DNA of 7,671 bases, taken from the NCBI GenBank assembly GCA_030037185.1, contig JASHRR010000388.1, positions 1-7,671 of the forward strand. The letters run 5' to 3'. Position 1 is the first letter of the stretch. Every line of letters starts with the position of its first letter. Made by a program: the position numbers and the translations under genes. The DNA comes from Xanthobacteraceae bacterium (GTDB lineage: Bacteria > Pseudomonadota > Alphaproteobacteria > Rhizobiales > Xanthobacteraceae). Under the pieces are notes generated by a model. The model had not been told where the DNA came from. It was given only the letters and a program-made list of their open reading frames with translations, and made no database searches. Of the stretch, positions 1 to 7,428 are shown piece by piece.

Positions 1-1
1 C

Positions 2-583
2 ATGCCGCCGATTCTGAAACTTCAAAGCCTCGGCATGGAACCGTCGCTGAGCGTCGATGTGGAGGTCACGCTGACGGCAGACTTCTTTACCCAGATGCGC
101 TCGATGATGAATCTGCAGCGCCTACTCGTGAACCAGATGATCCTCGATCAAGACTCTGCGCCAAACCCCGTTGATTGGGGACTTCCGCCAAGCTCTGCCG
201 CCACTGCGTGGCCGAAACTGCCGGTCGGCCTGCCGGCACCGCTCACGACGCGCGACGTGCTGCGCTACGCCACCATGAACGGCGCAAAGGCCCTGCGGCT
301 CGACGACAAGGTCGGTTCGCTCACTCCCGGCAAGGAGGCCGACATCATCATTCTCGACGCCACCCGAATCAATGTAGCGCCCGTCAACCAGGTGCCGGGG
401 GCGGTCGTCTCATTGATGGATCGCACCAACGTCGAGACCGTGATCGTCGCCGGCAAGGTGCGCAAGTGGAAGGGCCGCCTGCTCGACGTCGATCTGCCGG
501 TGCTGCGCCGCCAGCTTGAGGCCTCGCGCGACTACGTCTTCGATGCAGCTGGCGTTCCGCAGGACCTGTTGCGAAGCAACTGA
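2..583 (+). CDS. Amidohydrolase family protein (cytosine deaminase / ATZ-TRZ type), C-terminal part
   Basis: Only the C-terminal ~193 residues are present; the frame is open to the left edge, so the ATG at base 2 is probably an internal Met. The fragment carries the late part of the TIM barrel: a PSLSVDVE segment (residues 14-21), whose Asp19 sits where this superfamily usually has its metal-binding/catalytic Asp, then DFFTQMR (27-33). TTRDVLRYAT and NGAKAL (82-97) follow, and then GSLTPGKEADIIILD (105-119), the strand of the small beta-sandwich domain that closes the barrel in these enzymes. The N-terminal HxH metal motif must lie outside the window. Family members hydrolyse C-N bonds in cyclic substrates (cytosine, s-triazines, methylthioadenosine/S-adenosylhomocysteine); the substrate cannot be told from this part. 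Residues 50-78 form a Pro/Ala-rich insert. A short hairpin (GTTGC/GCAAC, 568-580) overlaps the 3' end but has no T tract. Family call is firm, substrate unknown. Confidence 0.85.
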   Translation: MPPILKLQSLGMEPSLSVDVEVTLTADFFTQMRSMMNLQRLLVNQMILDQDSAPNPVDWGLPPSSAATAWPKLPVGLPAPLTTRDVLRYATMNGAKALRLDDKVGSLTPGKEADIIILDATRINVAPVNQVPGAVVSLMDRTNVETVIVAGKVRKWKGRLLDVDLPVLRRQLEASRDYVFDAAGVPQDLLRSN

Positions 584-1262
584 CGCGGTCATCAGCACGC
601 TGGGTTGAGCGCCATCGGTTGCTCTCGTAAGGCATTTGCATGGCCTTGTTGAGCAGCCGGCGGCAACTGGCGGGAATCACATTCGGCCTGCACGACGAAT
701 ACCCGGTCAAGGAATTGGCGCGCGAGACTGGGAAGATTCCGAGACACCTTCCGTGGCGCGTTGCAAGATCGCGTCCCGTTCCGCGAAGGGGATATTTCCG
801 TCGCCGACATTGTCACTGATCTCATTCAAATGCTGGCCTGCGAGGCAGACGCCGAGGGCCGGCACAGGACGGTCGCTCTCGCGGTTTATGGCTCGCGACA
901 GTCGCGCTGGCAAAGCAATTGCGCAGAGCGGCCCATCCCGCGATCCCGACGCTTCGCTACCTATGTCGCGCGAGGCGGTCCGCTTCGCCATAGCGACCCG
1001 CGAGGCTGCACGGCAGTAATCTCCGGCGGGCGAAGCGTAAGCGCGCGAACTGCCCGCGCACATCAGCGTTTTCTAGCGCCGGCGACCGGCTGCTGCGCAC
1101 AGGCATGAGCGCAACGCAGGAGTTACGCCGCGAGCAACGCGCTTTTCGAGCCCTATCGCGCGGGGCGCAGCAGTGTAGGGCAGGCTGGCACAAGCGTGAC
1201 CGCCGATCCGACGGCGCGCCGCACCTTCGCCATTACCCCCCTGCACCTCTGCTGCCGAGCCC
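584..1262. other. Intergenic region without a convincing gene
   Basis: About 680 bases lie between the convergent amidohydrolase and mtnA genes. Several open frames exist, but they are Arg/Ala-rich, overlap on both strands and match no family I recognise. One stretch is more protein-like. The plus frame through 725-890 reads RFRDTFRGALQDRVPFREGD and continues ISVADIVTDLIQMLACEADA; this faintly recalls the segment between the H and N boxes of sensor histidine kinases. No start, stop or further kinase motif backs this, so at most it is an old remnant. No tRNA, rRNA or clear intrinsic terminator is visible. Confidence 0.5.
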
Positions 1263-2363
<1,101 letters not shown>

Positions 2364-2695
2364 GGCGAGTTCCAGCGATTCCACCGAAATTGGTAGCTGC
2401 GCGGCATAATTTTACCCAACCTCGTTTGCCCCCCTCAGCATCTACAAAAGGGCCGGCACGTGACCCCCTCGCTGCCGCGGCAGGCACGGCGATGAGACTG
2501 TGTCCTACCGCAGCCACGCGGGAGTCGAAACCCGCTCCGCTCGGCAGGCCGATCGCGTTGCATGCTATTCGATCCTCCGCCAAGCACGGCCCGAATCCCG
2601 CCGGTAAGCCCGGTGCGTCGCGCGTGTGGAGCGCCGCCCTGACTCCACTCGCTCCACGCACCGGCTTGAGCCCACAATCACCCGGCCGCGCGGTG
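2364..2695. other. Gap between mtnA and the capsule-like gene
   Basis: About 330 bases separate two minus-strand genes. The part near mtnA is AT-rich around 2406-2414 and may hold the mtnA promoter. The rest is GC-rich and contains a 12-bp perfect palindrome, CTGCCGCGGCAG (2472-2483), and the long inverted repeat at 2610-2664. Open frames on both strands look like composition artefacts. The size of the gap argues against a shared transcript unless there is read-through. Confidence 0.5.
2610..2664 (-). repeat. Imperfect inverted repeat downstream of the capsule-like gene
   Basis: The right arm, CGCTCCACGCACCGG (2650-2664), pairs with CCGGTGCGT (2610-2618) plus GTGGAGCG (2626-2633). The left arm carries about 8 extra bases (CGCGCGT-like) that would bulge out of a stem of about 15 bp. 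The structure lies 32-86 bases after the stop of the minus-strand capsule-like gene, where a terminator would be expected. No T run follows on that strand, so a standard intrinsic terminator is unlikely. It could end or protect the transcript, or be a decayed small palindromic element. Confidence 0.5.
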
Positions 2696-3976
2696 TCAAG
2701 ATGGTCGAAATGCACTGCGCCGCGTTTTGGGAAGCTGGCGGCATCGCATAACAAGCGCTGCTATACATGCTTGGATCTTCGCGGGCAGCTGCCCATAGAA
2801 CCGTCTCCACATCCGTTTCGACAGCGGCAGCCCTAATGCTTTCTCCGGCCATACATCCGCGGGCATCCCCCAAAAACCAAGTTGCTTCCTAATGACATTA
2901 GGTTCGCTCGGTGAAACTTGTCGGAGAGTCGGATGCCGTACATCCACACGTCCGGTTCGATGACACGCGATAACCGGTATAGTCTGCTCAAGCAGCACTC
3001 GCCAAAAATCCGAGAAACAGTAATCATTACGTATCGTTAACGCCTGTTCGTTCCGGCGCAGGAGGCAATCATTGAATAGATGCGTTCTTTTGCCGAACCA
3101 AGGCGCTTCACAGCCGACTGAGGAGGAGATTGTTACAACATCGATATCCACATCCGCAGACAATATCCCATAGGCGTTTTCGCCAATTAATTGGCCACCC
3201 AGGCGTTCCATAGCCATCTGAATAACTGGATTTTCCAGACCATATGGATGAGGCTTTATCCAGAGTCTCCGTTTACCAACAAGATCAGCGACGCGTGCAA
3301 CGGCCTCTTCGGCAGAAAAGAAACTCCCTTCGGAGGTGATCAAAGTTCGATCGCCCTCGGACTGCGCAAAGAAAACTACGTCGGTATCCTTTAACTCTGT
3401 CTTCAATCGTTTCGATCGAAACCAGCGGCAGACATAATCTGCGCCGTACCTGATTTCTTTCTTGGAAACTGCAAAGGATAACAGTTGTTCAGAGTTGAAA
3501 TGGCCTGACAGGCGTATTGACAGTAAAATATCATCGAGAAATCTAATCGGACTGAGGGCAACATCAATCCAAGGGCATCCCAACCTATTTAAGATACATT
3601 CCATAATAGGCGATAACTCGAATGCGAGCACCAATGCGTTATCATAGTCCGTCCTGAATAGTTCGATTAATTCGCTCGGAAAATCTTCATACCAAAATGA
3701 GTTCTGCCAACCTTTTGAAGATGTCTCAAGATCCATCAATTTATAGGCTTCCCTTATCAGGGAATTTCCAATTTTATAGTTGTGAGTACGGAAGCGAATT
3801 TCAGGAAGAAGTCCTGTAATCTGAGTCAGTTGGTAGGCAAGCAGGTTATGCAGCCAAAAGACATTCGAGAGCTGATGAGGCTCCTGTTCATCTTGGGCTA
3901 CTCGAAAGACGTCGCCGGTGAAAACGACTCGCGCGATCGTCAGCCGTTCAGGTCGGTTATCCGGTGACGGTTCCAT
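2696..3976 (-). CDS. Capsule-synthesis / GT-B-like glycosyltransferase family protein (putative)
   Basis: This is a soluble-looking protein of about 426 residues (441 from the upstream ATG at 4021). Numbered from 4021, the C-terminal half shows the layout of Capsule_synth/KpsS-KpsC-like and related GT-B proteins: FFAQSEGDRTLI (217-228) at the domain entry, LWIKPHPYG (253-261) with the KPHP motif, and TISSSVGCEAPWFGKRTHLF (297-316), which matches the SS-x-x-x-E-A-x-x-x-GK pattern that contacts the sugar nucleotide in such folds. The N-terminal half (53-200) is the likely acceptor domain and I do not recognise it. The expected role is sugar transfer or capsule glycolipid assembly at the cytoplasmic face; no substrate can be named. 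I chose the ATG at 3976 because GGAAA lies about 8 bases upstream, while the 4021 ATG has no ribosome site and touches a possible -10. The gene is far more AT-rich than its neighbours (43 of 120 bases G/C over 3661-3780), suggesting transfer. Its last ~25 codons are richer in GC. No partner capsule genes are visible. Confidence 0.6.
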   Translation of the reverse strand: MEPSPDNRPERLTIARVVFTGDVFRVAQDEQEPHQLSNVFWLHNLLAYQLTQITGLLPEIRFRTHNYKIGNSLIREAYKLMDLETSSKGWQNSFWYEDFPSELIELFRTDYDNALVLAFELSPIMECILNRLGCPWIDVALSPIRFLDDILLSIRLSGHFNSEQLLSFAVSKKEIRYGADYVCRWFRSKRLKTELKDTDVVFFAQSEGDRTLITSEGSFFSAEEAVARVADLVGKRRLWIKPHPYGLENPVIQMAMERLGGQLIGENAYGILSADVDIDVVTISSSVGCEAPWFGKRTHLFNDCLLRRNEQALTIRNDYCFSDFWRVLLEQTIPVIACHRTGRVDVRHPTLRQVSPSEPNVIRKQLGFWGMPADVWPEKALGLPLSKRMWRRFYGQLPAKIQACIAALVMRCRQLPKTRRSAFRPS

Positions 3977-4029
3977 CGCGTCGTTTTCCAAAGGGCGAAG
4001 AAAATGGCAACCCGCAGGCATATTAGAGG

Positions 4030-4084
4030 CTGTGAAATTACTGTGAAATTACTGCCAGATTACCGTCAGATTACCGCTGGATTA
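4030..4084 (+). repeat. Five tandem 11-bp repeats, possible regulator-binding array
   Basis: The units are CTGTGAAATTA (4030-4040), CTGTGAAATTA (4041-4051), CTGCCAGATTA (4052-4062), CCGTCAGATTA (4063-4073) and CCGCTGGATTA (4074-4084). The last four bases, ATTA, are constant. The first two units are identical and the divergence grows rightwards. The period is one helical turn and is not a multiple of three, so this is not a coding repeat. The array ends 53 bases upstream of the chosen start of the minus-strand capsule-like gene. A TAATAT on the minus strand (4025-4020), 17 bases from a TTTCAC inside the array, could be its promoter. The 7+4 pattern resembles direct-repeat sites of PhoB/OmpR-type regulators, but its orientation is opposite to that gene. 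Confidence 0.7.
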
Positions 4085-4477
4085 CAGCGCCGTTTACGGG
4101 CACTCGCACTAGTTGCGGCCGACGAGGTCCCGCCCAGCCTCGCGACTCCCACGGCGCATCGCTGCCTAGTCTCCGGCGGGCGCAAAAAAACGGCGCCGGC
4201 CAGCAACATCCTGAGCGAGATCTACTCGACTTTGCAACTCAACACGCAATGCGTGTACAGCGTACGTCGATCTCCCGCCGAGCCAAGCGCCGTCGGCACC
4301 TGCCTGATGGGGCCACGGCCCAATGGGTGGCAGCGCGACGTGCGGGGAGCGCCTGACCGCCAGACTTCATCGTCTACACGCCGACCGCTGCATGGCGACC
4401 GGCGGGGCCGGCGGACGAATGAAGAACATCGGGTGACTAATACTTGGCTATTAGCCGCTTTTATTGGACCTAAGCTA
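4085..4477. other. Intergenic region, no supported gene
   Basis: This stretch of about 390 bases separates the divergent capsule-like and TPR genes. The longest plus frame through it (from 4004, 159 codons) starts inside the capsule-like gene, runs across the 11-bp repeats, is Arg-rich and lacks a good ribosome site, so I do not call it. Composition turns AT-rich from about 4435. There, CTAATA (4437-4442) and TATTAG (4449-4454) form a 6-bp inverted repeat around CTTGGC. A 13-base string, TCTCCGGCGGGCG, near 4170 also occurs near 1020; this is probably chance in GC-rich DNA. Confidence 0.5.
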
Positions 4478-4489
4478 TTGTAATTACAA
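4478..4489. promoter_or_regulatory. Perfect 12-bp palindrome, candidate operator
   Basis: TTGTAATTACAA is a perfect palindrome in the AT-rich leader of the TPR gene, about 60 bases upstream of its candidate -10 box and 90 bases before the preferred ATG. It has no T tract and no GC stem, so it is unlikely to be a terminator and fits a dimeric repressor or activator site better. I cannot name the regulator. Confidence 0.4.
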
Positions 4490-4525
4490 GAGTGCGCAGC
4501 AAGGACTTGTTAAAGCGTGATTTCC

Positions 4526-4554
4526 TAGGACACTTGAGCTAGCTTGTGTATACT
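4526..4554 (+). promoter_or_regulatory. Candidate promoter of the TPR gene
   Basis: TATACT (4549-4554) is a good -10 hexamer in an AT-rich stretch. TAGGAC (4526-4531), 17 bases upstream, is a poor -35. The closer TTGAGC (4534-4539) looks better as a hexamer but leaves only 9 bases of spacing. Transcription would start at about 4560, right at the GTG at 4561, which supports the ATG at 4579 as the real start. Confidence 0.4.
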
Positions 4555-4578
4555 TTTTGAGTGGCTGGGGACTTCCAC

Positions 4579-6660
4579 ATGGACGCTCAAGACAGTTCGG
4601 CGGACGTCGTTGAGGTTGAAGCATCAGGCCGTCGCGAGAGCAAGGTCGCGGCAGCCGTGCGTGCGCGTTCGGTAGACTACCAGTCAATCATCAACGATAC
4701 GGTAACCGGCCTCGCCGTCAATACCGCTCATCAGCGCCAAAAATTTTATGCCCATGCCCGCCTGGTAATCGCGCACGGCCTGATGTCCATGGGGCTCGCG
4801 GAGGCAATGGTCGAGGTTGAAAAGCTTGCCCTGGACCTCGCCATCGAAAGGGTCGAGCAGCGATGGCGGGCGGAAGAGGCGGCTGAAAAATCAACGGCTG
4901 AAAGTTTGACAGCGGGGCAAGCGGTCTCCGTAGCCGTCAGAGCAAGCGGCGGCCGAGCCGTTCGCGGCGTCCTCACCCCGCTCGACATCGGCTGGTGGCG
5001 ATTTCGATCTGTTTGTCGCGTGGCCGAAACGCTCCTATACGCGGTTTCACCTGAGGGCGTCATTCGAGCGGGTCACAAGGCGCAACCCATCGCCACCCTC
5101 GGCCCCTCCGCACAACCAAGAGGGGAGTCGTTCGGGCGCTCACGACGCAGGCCCGCGCCCGCGCGGGCGACCAGGATCCCGCCGGCGGTGGCCATCGCCT
5201 CGATCACTGCACGGCTGCCGCGCGGTCTGGCAGAGACGGCCGGCGTTGCAGTGGCGCTGCCCGTCATCGCGGCGATGATTTTCCTCGTCTCTCGCATCGA
5301 CGGCATGGTCACCTACAGGAGCGCGGGTGGTGATCGCGTTTCACGCTCATCCAATCCCCACAGCGGGCCGGGCCTCAGGACCGCCATCGCTACCAACGAT
5401 GTCTCGGCTCGCCGCGGTCACACCTCGGCCGCTCCAATTCACGCCGGATTCCGTGCCGCTCATGACGCACCTGCTCCCTCCCGCGCAAACGCAGGAGCGA
5501 CGGGCGAAGGCAATGTGGCGTGCGCCCGCGGACCGTCGATGTCGCTCAATAGCTGCGCGCGCGATATCGCGGGCGGCGGGGCCACAGCGCAGGCGCCAAC
5601 AGCGCAAGCGGGGCCTCCTCGGCTCGAGAGCTACAGCCCTTTCAGTGACATGACGTGGGGTTTCGGGCCATCGAATGCGCTGCGCGGGCCCACCGTGGCT
5701 GCCGAAGACTTCCTGGTCGGCCGCGTGATGGCGTATGCCGCGCCGGCCGCCGATGCGGCGCTCGCGTCACCGACCGCCGATGCGGCGCTCGCGTCATTGG
5801 CCGCCGATGCGGCGCTCGCGTCACTGGCCGCGCCCCGTGTCGCCGCAGCGCAAGCGCCCCAGTCGCCCGCTAAGCCGATCAACCCCAAGATCGTAGGGCT
5901 CATCGCCAGCGGCAAACAGGCGGCGCTGCGGGGCAATCTCGACCGGGCGGTGCGCGATTTCAATGAGGCAGTCCGCACCGATCCGAAATACCCGGACGGC
6001 TATGTGGCGCGCGGCCAAACATACTTCAAACTCGGCGAGACTGAGCGGGCGATCGCGGACTACTCTGCCGCGCTCGCGCGCGACCCCCAGCACGCGGCCG
6101 CCTTCCGCGCGCGCGGGATGGCCCATCTCTACCTCGGCAAGAACGATCTGGCGCTGGCCGATCTCTCGAAGGCAATCGAGCTTGGTGAAAAGGATCCGCA
6201 GCTGCTGGCCCCGATTGAATTGTTCTATGCGCGCCGCAGCCGCGCGGCGATTTACGATTCCAAGCAGCAATATGACCAGGAGATCGCGGATTGCACGGCG
6301 CTCATCGAGTCCTCCACGCACGACCCGGTGCTGGCGGAAGCCCTGGCGGCTGATTACGGCACCGCCGGAACCGCCAACACTGTGGCCAAGCTCTACCGCC
6401 AGCGGGCCAATGCCCTGGCAAGGACATCGAGCATGGAGCCGGCGGTGGCCGACCTCACGGCAGCTATACGGCTGAGTTCCGACCGCGGTTTCGCCGCGCT
6501 GCTCGACCGTGCCAAGCTGCACGAATTGCTCGGTCACCGCGATTTGGCTGTAGCCGATGCTCGGGCTGCGCTCAGGATCAGGCCCAGCAGCGAGGAGGCG
6601 CGGCTCGCACTGAGTCGCCTCAGCGGGCTTTCCAAACCGACTCCGCCAAACGAATTGTGA
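4579..6660 (+). CDS. Membrane-anchored TPR-repeat protein with helical N-terminal module
   Basis: The product is 693 residues from the ATG at 4579, chosen because GGGGA lies 7 bases upstream; an in-frame GTG at 4561 would add six. Residues 33-97 form a helical module (DYQSIINDTV, NTAHQRQKFYAHAR, VEVEKLALDLAIERVE). It resembles a module I recall at the N-terminus of Bradyrhizobium-type proteins, with an N-T-x-x-x-R-x-x-x-Y-x-x-A-R pattern. Residues 221-239 (AGVAVALPVIAAMIFLVSR) are the only clear transmembrane segment, with Arg-rich sequence before it. Residues 250-430 are Pro/Ala/Ser/Gly-rich and probably disordered, including three 9-residue repeats (391-417). From about 434 to the end come TPR-like helix pairs: GNLDRAVRDFNEAVRTDPKY, GETERAIADYSAALARDPQH, GKNDLALADLSKAIELGEKD, two looser units, and GHRDLAVADARAALRIRP. 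TPRs bind partner proteins; the partner is unknown. The arrangement suggests the helical module in the cytoplasm and the TPRs in the periplasm, but topology is inferred. A weak GTGAG/CTCAC hairpin overlaps the stop. Confidence 0.85.
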   Translation: MDAQDSSADVVEVEASGRRESKVAAAVRARSVDYQSIINDTVTGLAVNTAHQRQKFYAHARLVIAHGLMSMGLAEAMVEVEKLALDLAIERVEQRWRAEEAAEKSTAESLTAGQAVSVAVRASGGRAVRGVLTPLDIGWWRFRSVCRVAETLLYAVSPEGVIRAGHKAQPIATLGPSAQPRGESFGRSRRRPAPARATRIPPAVAIASITARLPRGLAETAGVAVALPVIAAMIFLVSRIDGMVTYRSAGGDRVSRSSNPHSGPGLRTAIATNDVSARRGHTSAAPIHAGFRAAHDAPAPSRANAGATGEGNVACARGPSMSLNSCARDIAGGGATAQAPTAQAGPPRLESYSPFSDMTWGFGPSNALRGPTVAAEDFLVGRVMAYAAPAADAALASPTADAALASLAADAALASLAAPRVAAAQAPQSPAKPINPKIVGLIASGKQAALRGNLDRAVRDFNEAVRTDPKYPDGYVARGQTYFKLGETERAIADYSAALARDPQHAAAFRARGMAHLYLGKNDLALADLSKAIELGEKDPQLLAPIELFYARRSRAAIYDSKQQYDQEIADCTALIESSTHDPVLAEALAADYGTAGTANTVAKLYRQRANALARTSSMEPAVADLTAAIRLSSDRGFAALLDRAKLHELLGHRDLAVADARAALRIRPSSEEARLALSRLSGLSKPTPPNEL
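5749..5829 (+). repeat. Three 27-bp tandem repeats inside the TPR gene
   Basis: Three in-frame units at 5749-5775, 5776-5802 and 5803-5829 encode ADAALASPT, ADAALASLA and ADAALASLA. The first 21 bases are identical in all three, including synonymous positions, so the duplications are recent or are kept alike by slippage or recombination. They lengthen the linker between the membrane segment and the TPR domain. Copy number may vary between strains. Confidence 0.9.
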
Positions 6661-6736
6661 GGCGTCTCACCTTGCCGACCTTTTATCGCCAGCGGAGCGT
6701 CAGGCCCCCACAGGCGCGTCGGCTGTCGCCCGGATT

Positions 6737-7147
6737 GCCGACACCGATTGCAAGCGCCTGGCCGCCTGCAGGCTTCACCGGACGAAGTTGACGTTGCCAA
6801 GGTCGACCGCCTGACGCGCTCTGTGGCCTTCCTGAGCGCCCTCCTTGAGGCCGGCGTTGAGGTGCTGTTCTGCGACCTGCCGCAGATGGAACGTCGCCAA
6901 GGCCCGAGGCGTCAAGCTTGGCGGCCCGCGCAACGACGGTCCGCAAGGACGTCCGCGAGCTGGGCCAGAAGGCCATACAGAAGCGCGCTGACGACAGGGC
7001 AGCCGACTACGCCCCGGCAATGCGGGAGATGCAGGCGGCCGGCGCAACGTCGCTGCGGGCCATCGCGGCGGCGTGAACGATCACGGCATTCCCACGCCGA
7101 GCGGCCGGGGCACATGGCAGACGAACACGGCGAGACGCATCAATCAG
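6737..7147 (+). pseudogene. Serine recombinase (resolvase/invertase family) remnant
   Basis: Pieces of one recombinase appear in order in different plus frames. DTDCKRLAACRLHRTKLT lies at about 6740-6793. AKVDRLTRSVAFLSALLEAG, then VEVLFCDLPQ, lies at 6796-6885. AKARGVKLGGPRNDG lies at 6896-6940. VRELGQKAIQKRADDRAADY, then APAMREMQAAGATSLRAIAA, lies at 6951-7072. VNDHGIPTPSGRGTWQTNTA, then RRI, lies at 7073-7141. The KxDRLxR motif and the GVKLGGPR and GIPTPSGRGTW segments mark the PF00239-type catalytic domain and the DNA-binding tail. The N-terminus with the catalytic Ser is missing. The stretch usual between the DxP and KARG motifs (about 30 residues, with the HERE-type helix) is deleted, and there are at least four frame changes. 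It is inactive and probably a relic of a phage or mobile element. Confidence 0.8.
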
Positions 7148-7186
7148 CCGCCTCGCCTGAGTCGCCCTGGCCGGTCGATCGTTTCG

Positions 7187-7214
7187 CTGGCCGCCGCCAG
7201 AACGCGGCGGCCAG
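7187..7214. repeat. Perfect 11-bp stem-loop
   Basis: CTGGCCGCCGC (7187-7197) and GCGGCGGCCAG (7204-7214) pair perfectly around the 6-base loop CAGAAC. It lies about 40 bases after the recombinase remnant and in the body of the truncated oxidoreductase remnant. Neither strand has a T run after it, so it is not a standard terminator. It may mark an insertion or deletion scar, or be a small palindromic element. Confidence 0.7.
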
Positions 7215-7261
7215 AAGGAGGCCCGGGGGGCCTTGTTCCTGGCGCGGCCCCGCGCTCTCGC

Positions 7262-7330
7262 CAGGGGCTTCACCTCGTCCAGCCGCAGTTCCTCCGGGCC
7301 GCCATAGTGGAGATACTGAACGCGCTTCAT
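7262..7330 (-). pseudogene. Quinone oxidoreductase / MDR-type dehydrogenase, 5' fragment
   Basis: The minus strand starts at an ATG (7330) with a good ribosome site, AGGAG at 7340-7336, five bases upstream. The first 23 residues, MKRVQYLHYGGPEELRLDEV and KPL, match the start of NAD(P)H-dependent zinc-type alcohol dehydrogenase/quinone oxidoreductases (M-K-x-x-x-Y-x-x-Y-G-G-P-E-x-L-x-L). After that the frame turns into Arg/Pro-rich sequence (ARARGRARNKAP) without the expected GxGxVxVxVxA strand, and no Rossmann fold follows. The gene has therefore lost almost all its body, while its translation start remains. The start lies about 100 bases after the DUF1330-like remnant's frame ends, or 35 bases after that frame's next stop, so the two probably once formed an operon. 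Confidence 0.6.
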
Positions 7331-7428
7331 AAGGGCTCCTGGTCATAGTTCACATGGCCTCTTCGTCAAATCCAGGTCGCAAGCTCCACGATGAGGGTAG
7401 CAATTGTTCCGATCAGGACCTCTAACTC

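Noticed and set aside
4022..4084. CRISPR array as an explanation for the direct repeats
   Set aside because: Units are 11 bp, directly adjacent with no spacers, and diverge from each other; no cas genes are present.
4160..4185. Shared 13-base string TCTCCGGCGGGCG with the region near 1020
   Set aside because: The similarity does not extend on either side, so chance in GC-rich DNA is enough.
4004..4483. Plus-strand open frame of 159 codons across the repeat array
   Set aside because: It begins inside the capsule-like gene, spans the 11-bp repeats that are not in codon register, is Arg-rich, and has no good ribosome site or recognisable motif.
5821..6537. Minus-strand open frame of 238 codons opposite the TPR region
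   Set aside because: The plus frame has clear TPR periodicity; the antisense frame is a by-product of biased codon use.
6657..6685. Intrinsic terminator at the end of the TPR gene
   Set aside because: The stem GTGAG/CTCAC is only five pairs, overlaps the stop codon, and the T run (TTTT) is about 10 bases too far away.
6748..7332. A single intact 194-codon gene over the recombinase region
   Set aside because: Only its first ~50 codons match a recombinase; the rest is Arg-rich while the true recombinase sequence continues in other frames.
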